Shown: piece by piece, positions 30,423 through 39,270 of the stretch | Numbering within the stretch: the first letter of the stretch is position 1 | How the letters are laid out: each line of letters begins with the position of its first letter | Source: Sinorhizobium fredii | Lineage (GTDB): Bacteria; Pseudomonadota; Alphaproteobacteria; Rhizobiales; Rhizobiaceae | Reading direction: 5' to 3' | NCBI RefSeq assembly: GCF_002944405.1 | Contig: NZ_CP024307.1 | Location: 3,205,001-3,269,000 of the forward strand | Length of the DNA stretch: 64,000 bases | The notes under the pieces: generated by a model | Database searches by the model: none | Seen by the model: the letters and a program-made list of their open reading frames with translations, nothing else | Told to the model about the DNA's origin: nothing | Translations under genes and position numbers: made by a program

Positions 30423-31070
30423 TCAAGGCGTCACGGGCAGCGCATCACGCCGCATCTCACGCGCATAGTAAGCCCAGAAAAGCCGGGCCGCGACGCTCCG
30501 CCAGGGGGACCAAGAGGCGGCGAGCGAATCGATTTCGCTTGCCGTCGGCCGCAACTCGAAACCGAGCGCGTGACCGACGGCGTTCTGCAGCGCCACGTCG
30601 CCGGAGGGAAAGACGTCCGGATGGCCGGCGCAGAAGAGCAGATAGACCTCCGCCGTCCAGCGCCCCACACCCTTGATCGCCGTCAGCTCGTGGATCGCTG
30701 CGGCCGCCTCGATGTTGCAGATGCCGTCGAGATCGATCTCGTCCGTAACCGCCGCGGTCGCCACCCGCCGCAGCGTATCTGCCTTGGCGCGGGAAAGACC
30801 GAATTGCCGGCAGGCATCGTCGTCAAGCGAAAGCACGGCGTCGGCGCTGATCTCGCCGAGCGACGCCTCCATGCGGCTCCAGATCGCCGCCGCACTCGCC
30901 TTGGAGACCATTTGCGAGACGATGATATTGGCAAGGCCGCGATAGCCCGGATCGGTGCGCCTGAGCGGCACCGGCCCGGCCTTGTCGAGGACGTGCTCCA
31001 GGCGGGCGTCGAGCATCACGAGACCCGCGAGGCCAGCCTCGATATCGTCGCTTGTGCGAATGATCCGCAT
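30423..31070 (-). CDS. alkA: DNA-3-methyladenine glycosylase II
   Basis: A 215-residue HhH-GPD glycosylase. The helix-hairpin-helix is LTAIKGVGRWTAE (Lys133 to about 141), and the catalytic aspartate is Asp158 in PDVFPSGDVALQ. AlkA removes alkylated purines and pyrimidines from DNA. The N-terminal domain of the Escherichia coli enzyme is absent, as is usual for the shorter alphaproteobacterial form. GGAGG precedes the ATG at 31070. It is divergent from gluQ, with 55 bases between the starts. Confidence 0.92.
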   Translation of the reverse strand: MRIIRTSDDIEAGLAGLVMLDARLEHVLDKAGPVPLRRTDPGYRGLANIIVSQMVSKASAAAIWSRMEASLGEISADAVLSLDDDACRQFGLSRAKADTLRRVATAAVTDEIDLDGICNIEAAAAIHELTAIKGVGRWTAEVYLLFCAGHPDVFPSGDVALQNAVGHALGFELRPTASEIDSLAASWSPWRSVAARLFWAYYAREMRRDALPVTP

Positions 31071-31125
31071 GCACCCTCCAAAATAGCGGATGACCTTTAT
31101 ACAGCTTCCATGGCAAAGGAGCACA

Positions 31126-32022
31126 ATGCCCGTTCCGCCGCCAGCACAACCGGTTTTCCGCTTCGCCCCAAGCCCAAACGGCTTGCTGCATCTCGGCCAC
31201 GCATTGTCAGCCATTATCAACCACGACATGGCGAGCGCGATGGGCGGCCGTTTCCTGCTGAGGATAGAGGACATCGACCGGGCGCGCTGCCGTCCGGAGT
31301 TCGAGGCGGCGATTTTCGAGGACCTCGCCTGGTTGGGTCTCATCTGGGAAGAACCGGTGCGGCGCCAATCAGATCAGCTCGATCTTTATGCGGCAGCGCT
31401 CGAACGCTTGAGAACCATGGGGCTGGTCTATCCTTCCGTCATGACCCGCGGCGAGATCAAAACGGCGGTGGCGGCGCATGAGGCGAGCGGAAGGGCATGG
31501 CCCCGCGATCCGGACGGGACGCCGCTTTATCCGGGCCGCGAGCGTGCGCTGACGGCAAGCGAGCAGGCCGACCTCGTCGCGGGCGGCCGTCCCCACACCT
31601 GGCGGCTCGACGTGGCGAAGGCGGTCGGCCGCCTTGCCGAACCGCTCCTGTGGCGCGAGACCGGGGAAGGTCCGGCCGGGGAAACCGGCCTGATCGCGGC
31701 GGATCCGGGTGTCTGGGGCGACGTCGTCCTGTCGCGCTCGGACGCGCCCTCGAGCTATCATCTTTCGGTGGTCGTCGACGACGCCCTGCAGGGCATCACC
31801 CATGTCGTGCGCGGCCGCGACCTCTACCACGCAACCTCCATCCACCGCCTGCTCCAGCGGCTTCTCGACCTGCCGGAGCCGGTCTATCATCATCATCGCC
31901 TGATCCTCGGGGCGGACGGCAGGAAACTGTCGAAGAGCAACGGGGACACAGGTATCGCCGCCTTCCGCACCGCCGGTTGCTCGCCGGCGGAACTGCGCGC
32001 CATGGTCCTGGAGGCGGCATAA
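31126..32022 (+). CDS. gluQ: Glutamyl-Q tRNA(Asp) synthetase
   Basis: A 298-residue truncated class I synthetase with HLGH (residues 22-25) and KLSKS near 260, but no anticodon-binding domain. It attaches glutamate to the queuosine base of tRNA-Asp rather than to a tRNA end. In the Escherichia coli enzyme three cysteines and a tyrosine bind zinc; the matching segment here (YPSVMTRGEIK) has none of the cysteines, so the zinc site is lost. AAGGA before the ATG at 31126 decides the start. It converges with the BrkB-family gene. Confidence 0.93.
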   Translation: MPVPPPAQPVFRFAPSPNGLLHLGHALSAIINHDMASAMGGRFLLRIEDIDRARCRPEFEAAIFEDLAWLGLIWEEPVRRQSDQLDLYAAALERLRTMGLVYPSVMTRGEIKTAVAAHEASGRAWPRDPDGTPLYPGRERALTASEQADLVAGGRPHTWRLDVAKAVGRLAEPLLWRETGEGPAGETGLIAADPGVWGDVVLSRSDAPSSYHLSVVVDDALQGITHVVRGRDLYHATSIHRLLQRLLDLPEPVYHHHRLILGADGRKLSKSNGDTGIAAFRTAGCSPAELRAMVLEAA

Positions 32023-32029
32023 AGCCGTC

Positions 32030-32917
32030 CTATTGGGAGGGCGGTCCCTCGCCGCGCCCTTGGAAGCTGCGTGACACCATGCGCTTGACCTTGAACTTCA
32101 GGATGGCGGCATTGATCTCGGCGCCGATGATGAAGATCGCCCCGACCATGTAGAGGAAAACCAGCACGATCACGATCGAGGCGAGGCCGGCATAGGTTGC
32201 CACATAGTTGGAGAAGGCCGCCAGATAGGATGCGAAGGCATAGGCGCCGATCGACCACAGAAGCAGCGTCAGCAGGATGCCGGGCAACACGTCGACGATC
32301 TTGCGGTGCCCGTCCGGCAGCCACAGATGCGACACCAACAGCCCCATCGTCAGCATCGCGAGCGCCAGCGCCAGGCCCCAATTGTCGACGGTCGCCAGCA
32401 CGGCGTCGAGCCAGGGCAGCCATTGGTCGGCATTGCGGACGGCCAGCGGGACGGCGACCAGCAGAATGCTGATGACGGCGAGGATCAGGACGCCGGCAAG
32501 CACGAAGCCGAGGCTGGCGAGCCGGGTTATGTACCACGGGCGGCTTTCCGCCACGCGATAGGCCCTGTTCAGCGCAATTCGCAGCGCTTCGACGCCGTTC
32601 GAGGCGAAATAGGCGGCCGCGACGACGGAAAGCGTCAAGACTCCGCCGCGCTGGATGGTCAGCACCTCGACTATCTCATCGGCGACGGGCTTGGCGATCG
32701 ATTCGGGCCAGGCATCGAAGATCAGGTGGACGGCCGTCACCGCGAATTGGTCGGCCCCGAGGAAACTGCCGAGCGCGGTGCCGAAGATCAGGAAGGGGAA
32801 GACCGCCATCAGCGACGACAGGGCCACATGGCTCGCCATCGCCCAGCCGTCGTCCTCGCTGAAATGCCAGAGCGCATCGAACACGACCTTCCAGATGATG
32901 CGAAGCGATGCCGGCAT
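32030..32917 (-). CDS. YihY/virulence factor BrkB family membrane protein
   Basis: The 295-residue protein has about six transmembrane helices, beginning with ALSSLMAVFPFLIFGTAL after a cytosolic start, and a positive C-terminal tail (KFKVKRMVSRSFQGR). It matches the YihY/BrkB family, once thought to be ribonuclease BN; the real role is still unsettled. The ATG at 32917 has AGGAGA upstream and is preferred to the longer frame at 33004. It is convergent with gluQ, with seven bases between the stops. Confidence 0.9.
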   Translation of the reverse strand: MPASLRIIWKVVFDALWHFSEDDGWAMASHVALSSLMAVFPFLIFGTALGSFLGADQFAVTAVHLIFDAWPESIAKPVADEIVEVLTIQRGGVLTLSVVAAAYFASNGVEALRIALNRAYRVAESRPWYITRLASLGFVLAGVLILAVISILLVAVPLAVRNADQWLPWLDAVLATVDNWGLALALAMLTMGLLVSHLWLPDGHRKIVDVLPGILLTLLLWSIGAYAFASYLAAFSNYVATYAGLASIVIVLVFLYMVGAIFIIGAEINAAILKFKVKRMVSRSFQGRGEGPPSQ

Positions 32918-33067
32918 TCCGTCTCCTGTGGTGCCCGCCCTTCCGCGTGACCGGCTACGCGCCATGCCTGTGGCGGCGCGCCGCCAGGACGCAAGTGCGC
33001 GCAATTCAATTGTTTCCCAATCGTGAATATGGGAAACGGGACAGGTATTTCTACAGGAATCGACCGG

Positions 33068-33901
33068 ATGTCTGAACGCCCCACCATTATCGTCACCGGC
33101 TGCTCATCCGGCATCGGCGCCTATTGCGCGCGCGCTCTGAAAAGCGACGGCTGGCGCGTCTTCGCGACCGTCCGGCGGCCGGAGGACCAGGCGGAGCTCG
33201 AACAGGAAGGCATCGAAACCTTCCTCATGGATTATACCAGGCCGGAGACGATCGCCGCCCTGGTGGAAGCCGTGATGGCGCTGAGCGGCGGGCGGATCGA
33301 TGCGCTCTTCAACAACGGTGCCTATGGCCAGGCGGGCGCGGTCGAGGACCTGCCGACGGAAGCGCTGCGGCTGCAGCTCGAAACCAACGTGATCGGCTGG
33401 CACGATCTGACGCGCCGCGTCATTCCGGCGATGCGGGCTCGGGGCGGCGGCCGCATCGTGCAATGCTCGTCGATCCTCGGTCTCGTCCCCTATCGCTGGC
33501 GCGGCGCCTACAACGCCTCGAAATCCGCGCTCGAGGCCCTGTCGCTGACATTGCGGATGGAGCTTGCCGGCAGCGGCATCGAGGTCAGCCTGATCGAGCC
33601 GGGGCCGATCACGTCGAAGTTCACCGCCAATGCGCTTGCCTATGTCGAGCGCTTCATCGACCTCAAGAATTCCGTCCACCGGGCGGAGTACGAGAAACAG
33701 CTGAAACGCCTGCGCGGCGAAAGCAAGCCGGTCCGCGGAAGGCTCGGACCGGAGGCCGTTTATCACGTTCTGAAACACGCTTTGACGTCGCGCCGGCCGA
33801 GGCCGCATTATGTCGTGACCAGGCCCGCCAAACAGGGTGTGCTGCTCAAGAAACTCCTGCCGGCGGCGCTGTTCTACAGTATCATCGGCCGACTCGGCTG
33901 A
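33068..33901 (+). CDS. Short-chain dehydrogenase/reductase
   Basis: A 277-residue SDR with the cofactor motif TGCSSGIGAYCARAL (near residue 10), NNGAYGQAGAVEDL, the catalytic Ser in QCSSILGLVPYRWRGAY and YNASKSALEALSL with Tyr/Lys. It acts as an NAD(P)-dependent oxidoreductase, substrate unknown. The ATG at 33068 (MSERPTIIVTG) is preferred to the longer frame. A small membrane protein gene follows 21 bases later. Confidence 0.93.
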   Translation: MSERPTIIVTGCSSGIGAYCARALKSDGWRVFATVRRPEDQAELEQEGIETFLMDYTRPETIAALVEAVMALSGGRIDALFNNGAYGQAGAVEDLPTEALRLQLETNVIGWHDLTRRVIPAMRARGGGRIVQCSSILGLVPYRWRGAYNASKSALEALSLTLRMELAGSGIEVSLIEPGPITSKFTANALAYVERFIDLKNSVHRAEYEKQLKRLRGESKPVRGRLGPEAVYHVLKHALTSRRPRPHYVVTRPAKQGVLLKKLLPAALFYSIIGRLG

Positions 33902-33922
33902 TTGAATAGAAGGAGCGATGAC

Positions 33923-34126
33923 ATGCCCAGTTTCCTGACCGCCGTGACATTGTTCGTCATGGGCCTGGTTGCGATCGTGCTCATCCGCGGCCTGTTGAAC
34001 ATGGCCCGCAAGGGCAGCGGCAATACGTCCAACAAGCTGATGCAGACGCGCATAGCGTTGCAGGCGCTGGCACTCGTGCTGATCATGCTGACACTGTGGG
34101 TCACCGGCGGTGGCCGGCCGAGCTGA
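33923..34126 (+). CDS. Twin transmembrane (HIG1-like) small protein
   Basis: A 67-residue protein with two predicted transmembrane helices (about 4-24, FLTAVTLFVMGLVAIVLIRG, and 45-62, IALQALALVLIMLTLWV) joined by the basic loop RKGSGNTSNKLMQTRI. It resembles the alphaproteobacterial 'twin transmembrane protein' group, related to HIG1-domain proteins of respiratory supercomplexes. The ribosome site AAGGAG precedes the ATG. It lies in front of the corrinoid adenosyltransferase gene with 18 bases between them. Confidence 0.85.
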   Translation: MPSFLTAVTLFVMGLVAIVLIRGLLNMARKGSGNTSNKLMQTRIALQALALVLIMLTLWVTGGGRPS

Positions 34127-34144
34127 GGACCAAGCGAAGTCACG

Positions 34145-34723
34145 ATGGTCAAGCTCAACAAGATCTACACCCGGACCGGCGACAACGGCACGACCGGCCT
34201 CGTTGCCGGCCCGCGCCGCTCGAAGAGCGATCTCCGCGTCGATGCCTATGGAAGCGTCGACGAGGCGAATGCCTTCGTCGGCTTAGCGCGCCAGCATACC
34301 GGCGACAGGCCGGATCTCGATCAGATGCTGATGCGTATCCAGAACGATCTCTTCGATCTCGGCGCGGATCTCGCCACACCCGAGACCGGCGAGAAGCAGG
34401 ACTATGAGCCGCTAAGGATCGTCGCCGCCCAGGTGGCTCGCCTCGAGGCCGAGATCGACCGGCTGAATGCCGATCTCGAGCCGCTGCGCTCCTTCGTGCT
34501 GCCTGCCGGCAGCGCCGCCTCCGCAGCGCTCCATGCCGCTCGCACCGTCGCCCGCCGCGCCGAACGGCAGATGGTGGCGCTTGCCGAGGCCGAAGGCGAG
34601 ATCGTCAGCCGCGAGGCGGTTGCCTATATCAACCGGCTCTCCGACTTCCTGTTCGTCGCCGCCCGTTGGGCGAACGACATGGGACGCGCCGACGTCCTTT
34701 GGGTTCCGGGCAAGAACAGATAG
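34145..34723 (+). CDS. Corrinoid adenosyltransferase, PduO type
   Basis: A 192-residue PduO-type enzyme with the ATP-binding N-terminus IYTRTGDNGTTGL and the C-terminal conserved RRAERQMV and YINRLSDFLFVAARWAN. It transfers the adenosyl group from ATP to cob(I)alamin or cob(I)yrinic acid diamide. CobS and CobT, which insert cobalt in the aerobic pathway, are encoded about 29 kb away in this window. It is the middle gene of a rightward set with the small membrane protein and the rhomboid gene. Confidence 0.94.
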   Translation: MVKLNKIYTRTGDNGTTGLVAGPRRSKSDLRVDAYGSVDEANAFVGLARQHTGDRPDLDQMLMRIQNDLFDLGADLATPETGEKQDYEPLRIVAAQVARLEAEIDRLNADLEPLRSFVLPAGSAASAALHAARTVARRAERQMVALAEAEGEIVSREAVAYINRLSDFLFVAARWANDMGRADVLWVPGKNR

Positions 34724-34753
34724 GCTCGCGCAAAATCACGCTTCGGGGATCGC

Positions 34754-35545
34754 ATGTTCATACCGCTGCACGACAGGAACGCCCTGAAGCATATCGACAT
34801 GCAATATGTGACGGTGACGCTGATCCTCGTCAATTTCACCGTCTGGCTCTTCACCGTACCGATCGCCACCGAGGAGTTCGCCAATGCCGCCGTGCTCGGT
34901 TTCGGCTACATCCCGGCGATTGTGTTCGACTACGCCATTCTCGACCCCGCCCTTGCGCTCGTCCCGGACGAGTTCACCTTTGTCACCTATTCCTTCCTGC
35001 ATGGCGACTTCACCCATCTGGCGATGAACATGCTGTTTCTCTGGGTCTTCGGCGACAATGTCGAGGACGCGCTCGGGCACGTCCGCTTTCTCCTGTTCTA
35101 TCTGCTGTGCGCCGCCGCCGGCGCGCTGGCGCACGGGCTCATCGATCCCGCCTCTGAAGCGCCGCTGATCGGCGCCTCCGGTGCCGTCTCCGGCGTGGTC
35201 GCCGCCTATTTTCTGCTGCACCCGAAGGTCCGGGTCTGGGTGCTCGTGCTTTTCCGCATTCCCTTGCCGCTGCCCGCCGCCATCCCGCTCGCCTTCTGGA
35301 TCGGCCAGCAGTTCTACATGTTCGCTGTCGATCCGGGCGGCAGCGTCTCCTGGACCGCCCATATCGGCGGCATCCTTGCCGGCCTCGTTCTCGTGATCGT
35401 TTTGCGACGCCGCGGCGTGCCGCTTTTCGATCGCACCATTGTCAGCCCCCGCGCCGTCGAACACGAGTCTGGGCCTGTCGAGGGAACGGAGACGCCCCTG
35501 CCGGGCAAGCGGAAACCGCCGACCCCCTGGGGCCGTCCGACCTAA
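34754..35545 (+). CDS. Rhomboid family intramembrane serine protease
   Basis: The 263-residue membrane protein has the rhomboid core of six transmembrane helices. Catalytic Ser142 is in GASGAVSG, the partner His203 in TAHIGGILAG, and His88/Asn92 (FTHLAMNMLFLW) form the usual oxyanion side. The tail (EHESGPVEGTETP onwards) is polar. It cleaves transmembrane segments within the lipid bilayer; no substrate is evident. It follows the adenosyltransferase gene with 30 bases between them. Confidence 0.94.
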   Translation: MFIPLHDRNALKHIDMQYVTVTLILVNFTVWLFTVPIATEEFANAAVLGFGYIPAIVFDYAILDPALALVPDEFTFVTYSFLHGDFTHLAMNMLFLWVFGDNVEDALGHVRFLLFYLLCAAAGALAHGLIDPASEAPLIGASGAVSGVVAAYFLLHPKVRVWVLVLFRIPLPLPAAIPLAFWIGQQFYMFAVDPGGSVSWTAHIGGILAGLVLVIVLRRRGVPLFDRTIVSPRAVEHESGPVEGTETPLPGKRKPPTPWGRPT

Positions 35546-35664
35546 GGAACGGAGCGGGCGGTCCCGATCTGACGATTATACGCTGCGATTTCAACAGATT
35601 ACGCGGTCTTCAGGCGCAGGGAAAGGTTTCCGCCTCAGGCCCCTCCCGCCCGCTTGCCGGAAGC

Positions 35665-35693
35665 TTGTCTTACGTGTACGTAAACGTTAATAA
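35665..35693 (+). promoter_or_regulatory. Promoter of etfB-etfA with an operator inside the spacer
   Basis: TTGTCT (35665-35670), 17-base spacer, TAATAA (35688-35693). The 14-base palindrome TTACGTGTACGTAA (35670-35683) lies in the spacer region, as in MerR-family operators. The sequence is close to the operator consensus TTACG-N-CGTAA that I recall for LiuR-type MerR regulators of branched-chain amino acid/acyl-CoA degradation. The etfB start is 142 bases downstream. Confidence 0.6.
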
Positions 35694-35834
35694 AGTTCGC
35701 GGGCTAATATCGGTTTAGCGTTGCGGTTGGCGATTGTAATTGGAGAAAAAACGCGTATCGATGTCGCCAATCGACAATCAGGCCGCTTTGTTAAGGCGCA
35801 TTTTCCTGCGAACGCTGCTGGAGGGAAAGAATCC

Positions 35835-36584
35835 ATGAAAATCCTGGTAACGGTGAAACGGGTCGTCGACTTCAACGTCAAGATCCGGGTGAAGGCGGAC
35901 GGTTCGGGCGTCGAGCTTGCCAATGTGAAGATGTCGATGAACCCGTTCGACGAGATCTCGGTCGAAGAGGCGCTGCGGCTCAAGGAAGCCGGCAAGGCGT
36001 CGGAAGTGGTGGTCGTATCGATCGGCCCGGCCAAGGCCGAGGAGACGCTGAGGACCGCGCTCGCCATGGGCGCCGACCGGGCGATCCTCGTCGAGACCGA
36101 GGACCAGGTCGAGCCGCTCGCCGTCGCCAAGATCGTCAAGGGTGTCGCCGAAGCCGAACAGCCGGGGCTGATCATCGTCGGCAAGCAGGCGATCGACGAC
36201 GACAGCAACCAGACCGGCCAGATGCTCTCGGCGCTGCTCGGCTGGCCGCAGGGCACCTTCGCCTCCAAGGTCGAGCTCGGCGACGGCAAGGTCAACGTCA
36301 CCCGCGAGGTCGACGGCGGCCTGCAGACGGTCGAATTGAAGCTGCCGGCGGTGGTAACCACCGATCTGCGCCTGAACGAGCCGCGCTATGCCTCGCTGCC
36401 GAACATCATGAAGGCGAAGAAGAAGCCGCTCGACAGACACACGCCTGGCGATTTCGGCGTCGACACCGCACCGCGGCTGAAGGTCTTGAAGACCGAAGAG
36501 CCGTCCGGCCGCAAGGCCGGCATCAAGGTGAAGTCGGTCGCCGAGCTCGTCGACAAGCTCAAGTCCGAAGCCGGCGTGCTTTAA
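35835..36584 (+). CDS. etfB: Electron transfer flavoprotein, beta subunit
   Basis: A 249-residue beta subunit: [20 protein letters not shown] start and the late AMP-binding region around [25 protein letters not shown] passes electrons from acyl-CoA and sarcosine-type dehydrogenases to ubiquinone via ETF-ubiquinone oxidoreductase. The ATG at 35835 has GAGGGAAAG upstream and is preferred to an open frame extending 38 codons earlier. It leads etfB-etfA; etfA starts 25 bases after the stop. The upstream palindrome suggests control by a regulator of acyl-CoA metabolism. Confidence 0.97.
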   Translation: MKILVTVKRVVDFNVKIRVKADGSGVELANVKMSMNPFDEISVEEALRLKEAGKASEVVVVSIGPAKAEETLRTALAMGADRAILVETEDQVEPLAVAKIVKGVAEAEQPGLIIVGKQAIDDDSNQTGQMLSALLGWPQGTFASKVELGDGKVNVTREVDGGLQTVELKLPAVVTTDLRLNEPRYASLPNIMKAKKKPLDRHTPGDFGVDTAPRLKVLKTEEPSGRKAGIKVKSVAELVDKLKSEAGVL

Positions 36585-36609
36585 GTTTAAGGAAAGGGAG
36601 ATTTCCATC

Positions 36610-37539
36610 ATGGCCATTCTGCTTCTGGCTGACCACGACACCACCCACCTTTCCGACCAGACGGCGAAGGCGCTGACCGCCGCGACGAAGATCGGCGGCG
36701 ATGTGCATGTGCTCATTGCCGGCTCAGGCGTTAAAGGGGTCGCCGAGCAGGCGGCCAAGCTTTCCGGCGTCGCCAAGGTGCTGGTCGCCGACGACGCCTC
36801 GCTCGCCAACAACCTGGCCGAGCCGCTGGCGGCGCTGATCGTCTCGCTCGCCGGTTCCTACGACACGCTGATTGCCGCCGCCACCTCGGTCGGCAAGAAC
36901 GTCATGCCGCGGGTTGCCGCCCTCCTCGACGTCGCCCAGGTCTCGGAGATCATCGAAGTGGTCTCTGCCGACACTTATCGGCGGCCGATCTATGCCGGCA
37001 ATGCCATCCAGACGGTGCAGACGAGCGAAGCCAAGCGGGTGATCACCGTCAGGACCGCCTCGTTCGCCGCCGCCGGTGAAGGCGGTTCAGCGGTCATCGA
37101 GAGCGTCTCGGCCGCCGCCGATCCGGGGCTTTCCAGTCACGTCTCCGACGCGCTGTCCTCCTCCGACCGGCCGGAGCTGACCTCGGCGAAGATCATCATC
37201 TCCGGCGGCCGGGCGCTCGGCTCCTCGGAGAAGTTCAAGGAGGTGATCCTGCCGGTCGCCGACAAGCTCGGCGCCGCCGTCGGCGCCTCGCGCGCCGCCG
37301 TCGATGCCGGCTATGCGCCGAACGACTGGCAGGTCGGCCAGACCGGCAAGGTGGTCGCCCCCGACCTCTACATCGCCTGCGGTATCTCCGGCGCCATCCA
37401 ACACCTCGCCGGCATGAAGGATTCGAAGGTGATCGTCGCCATCAACAAGGACGAGGAGGCGCCGATCTTCCAGGTCGCCGACTACGGCCTCGTCGCCGAT
37501 CTCTTCGACGTCCTGCCGGAACTGGAAAAGGCGCTTTGA
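36610..37539 (+). CDS. etfA: Electron transfer flavoprotein, alpha subunit
   Basis: The 309-residue alpha subunit carries the FAD domain in its C-terminal part (about 180-300), with [10 protein letters not shown] and the conserved [21 protein letters not shown] and [10 protein letters not shown] segments. Together with EtfB it forms the soluble heterodimer that moves electrons from dehydrogenases of fatty acid and amino acid oxidation. Next in the same direction lies a 3-hydroxybutyryl-CoA dehydrogenase gene, after a terminator. The start [10 protein letters not shown] has GGAAAGGGAG upstream. Confidence 0.97.
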   Translation: MAILLLADHDTTHLSDQTAKALTAATKIGGDVHVLIAGSGVKGVAEQAAKLSGVAKVLVADDASLANNLAEPLAALIVSLAGSYDTLIAAATSVGKNVMPRVAALLDVAQVSEIIEVVSADTYRRPIYAGNAIQTVQTSEAKRVITVRTASFAAAGEGGSAVIESVSAAADPGLSSHVSDALSSSDRPELTSAKIIISGGRALGSSEKFKEVILPVADKLGAAVGASRAAVDAGYAPNDWQVGQTGKVVAPDLYIACGISGAIQHLAGMKDSKVIVAINKDEEAPIFQVADYGLVADLFDVLPELEKAL

Positions 37540-37600
37540 GGGCGCCGCACTCGGGCACGAAAAGGGCTGGAAAATCTGCCGGGTTGGCATTAACAATCGT

Positions 37601-37629
37601 ACCGGGCCGTACCATCGGCCCGGTTTTTT
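37601..37629 (+). terminator. Rho-independent terminator after etfA
   Basis: ACCGGGCC (37601-37608) pairs perfectly with GGCCCGGT (37617-37624), followed by a run of six T. It lies 62 bases after the etfA stop and 53 bases before the next start. Confidence 0.9.
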
Positions 37630-37681
37630 GCATCTTCGGCAGCGCCGCTGCCGAGATTTCCTAAAGTGGATGTTCGCTTCG

Positions 37682-38554
37682 ATGATCAAGACAATCGGAA
37701 TTATTGGCGCGGGGCAAATGGGCTGCGGCATTGCCCATGTTTCAGCAGCCGCCGGTTACAAGGTACAGCTCTACGATATTGCTGCTGACCGCATCGAAGC
37801 AGGGCTGGCGACCATCAACGGCAACCTCGCCCGCCAGGTTTCCTCCGGCAAGATGAGCGACGACGACCGCAAGAAGGCGCTGTCGCTGATGAAGGGCTCG
37901 ACAGATATCAACGATCTTTCGCAGGCCGATCTCGTAATCGAGGCGGTCACCGAAGACGAAACCGTCAAGCGCAAGATCTACGGCCAGGTTTGTCCGATCA
38001 TGAAGGCGGACGCGCTGCTTGCCACCAACACCTCGTCGCTGTCGATCACCCGGCTCGCCTCGGCGACCGACCGTCCCGAACGCTTCATGGGCATCCACTT
38101 CATGAACCCGGTTCCGGTGATGAAGCTGGTGGAACTCGTGCGCGGCATCGCCACCGACGAGGAGACCTTCCGGACGGCCAAGGAATTCGTCGCCCATCTC
38201 GACAAGACCGTCACGGTCGCCGAGGACTTCCCCGCCTTCATCGTCAACCGCATCCTGCTGCCGATGATCAACGAGGCGATCTACACGCTCTACGAGGGCG
38301 TCGGCACGGTCGATGCAATCGACACGGCGATGAAGCTCGGCGCCAATCATCCGATGGGGCCGCTACAGCTCGCCGATTTCATCGGCCTCGATACCTGTCT
38401 GTCAATCATGCAGGTGCTGCACGACGGCCTCGCCGATTCGAAATACCGTCCCTGCCCGTTGCTGGTGAAATATGTCGAGGCCGGCTGGCTCGGCCGCAAG
38501 TCCGGCCGCGGCTTCTACGATTATCGCGGCGACGTTCCGGTCCCGACGCGCTGA
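37682..38554 (+). CDS. 3-hydroxybutyryl-CoA dehydrogenase
   Basis: The 290-residue enzyme has the NAD-binding [15 protein letters not shown] (near residue 6) and the catalytic histidine in [15 protein letters not shown]. It interconverts acetoacetyl-CoA and 3-hydroxybutyryl-CoA, part of fatty acid and polyhydroxybutyrate metabolism. The ATG at 37682 ([11 protein letters not shown]) fits family length; an ATG four codons earlier (37670) is also in frame. It is separated from etfA by a strong terminator, so it must use its own promoter. It converges with the tlpA gene (15 bases between the stops). Confidence 0.94.
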   Translation: MIKTIGIIGAGQMGCGIAHVSAAAGYKVQLYDIAADRIEAGLATINGNLARQVSSGKMSDDDRKKALSLMKGSTDINDLSQADLVIEAVTEDETVKRKIYGQVCPIMKADALLATNTSSLSITRLASATDRPERFMGIHFMNPVPVMKLVELVRGIATDEETFRTAKEFVAHLDKTVTVAEDFPAFIVNRILLPMINEAIYTLYEGVGTVDAIDTAMKLGANHPMGPLQLADFIGLDTCLSIMQVLHDGLADSKYRPCPLLVKYVEAGWLGRKSGRGFYDYRGDVPVPTR

Positions 38555-38569
38555 GGCCCGCGATATCGC

Positions 38570-39244
38570 TTAACTTTCCGGAGGCGGCGCTATCGCCACC
38601 TCGATCAGCCGCTTCGCATCGTCGCTGTCCCAGGCGGCCGGCCCGTTCATCGAACCGATAAGGCAACCCTTCTCGTCGATCAGCAGGGTGGCCGGCAGAC
38701 CAAAGGCAAGCCCCTCCTTCTTCAGCGTGTTGAAGACGCCCATCGAGGCGTCGCGATAATAGCGCAGGTCTTTGACCCCGATCTCGTCGAGGAAGGCCTT
38801 CGGCTTGTCGTCGCCACCGGTGTCGATGTTGACCGCGACGACCTCGAAGCGATGGCCGCCAAGCGCCCCCTGCAGCCCGTCAAGCGCTGGCATCTCCTCG
38901 CGGCAGGGCAGGCACCAGGTTGCCCAAAGATTGACGAGCACCGTCTTGCCGGCAAAAGAGGCGAGCGTCAGCGGCTTTCCGTCCGGCCCCGTGAAGTCGA
39001 GACCGCCAATCGGCCGCGGATTGGCGGCCGGTGTCATCGCCGCCACCTGGCCGCGCATCAGCGGCGTCAGCGCTGCCACCTTTTCGCCGGCGAGCGGGCA
39101 GCTTGCGTCCGCCGTCGGCGCCGCGCCGCCATTGCCAGACCCGGTCTCCTTCACGTATACCGCAGCCGCACCGGCGATCACGCCAAACAGGGCAGCGAGC
39201 GCGAACAACTTCACGGCCGGAGGACGTTTCTTCTGGTCTTGCAT
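38570..39244 (-). CDS. tlpA: Thiol:disulfide interchange protein TlpA, membrane anchored
   Basis: A 224-residue periplasmic thioredoxin-like protein: N-terminal anchor helix (about 12-32, [18 protein letters not shown]), an extra Cys49 and the active-site pair [11 protein letters not shown] (Cys111, Cys114). TlpA reduces copper-handling partners in cytochrome oxidase assembly. The ATG at 39244 has GGAG six bases upstream; a TTG four codons earlier is less likely. It is divergent from argH with 26 bases between the starts, an unusually tight arrangement. Confidence 0.93.
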   Translation of the reverse strand: MQDQKKRPPAVKLFALAALFGVIAGAAAVYVKETGSGNGGAAPTADASCPLAGEKVAALTPLMRGQVAAMTPAANPRPIGGLDFTGPDGKPLTLASFAGKTVLVNLWATWCLPCREEMPALDGLQGALGGHRFEVVAVNIDTGGDDKPKAFLDEIGVKDLRYYRDASMGVFNTLKKEGLAFGLPATLLIDEKGCLIGSMNGPAAWDSDDAKRLIEVAIAPPPES

Positions 39245-39270
39245 TTCATTCTCCAAAGGCGGGCATTCCG

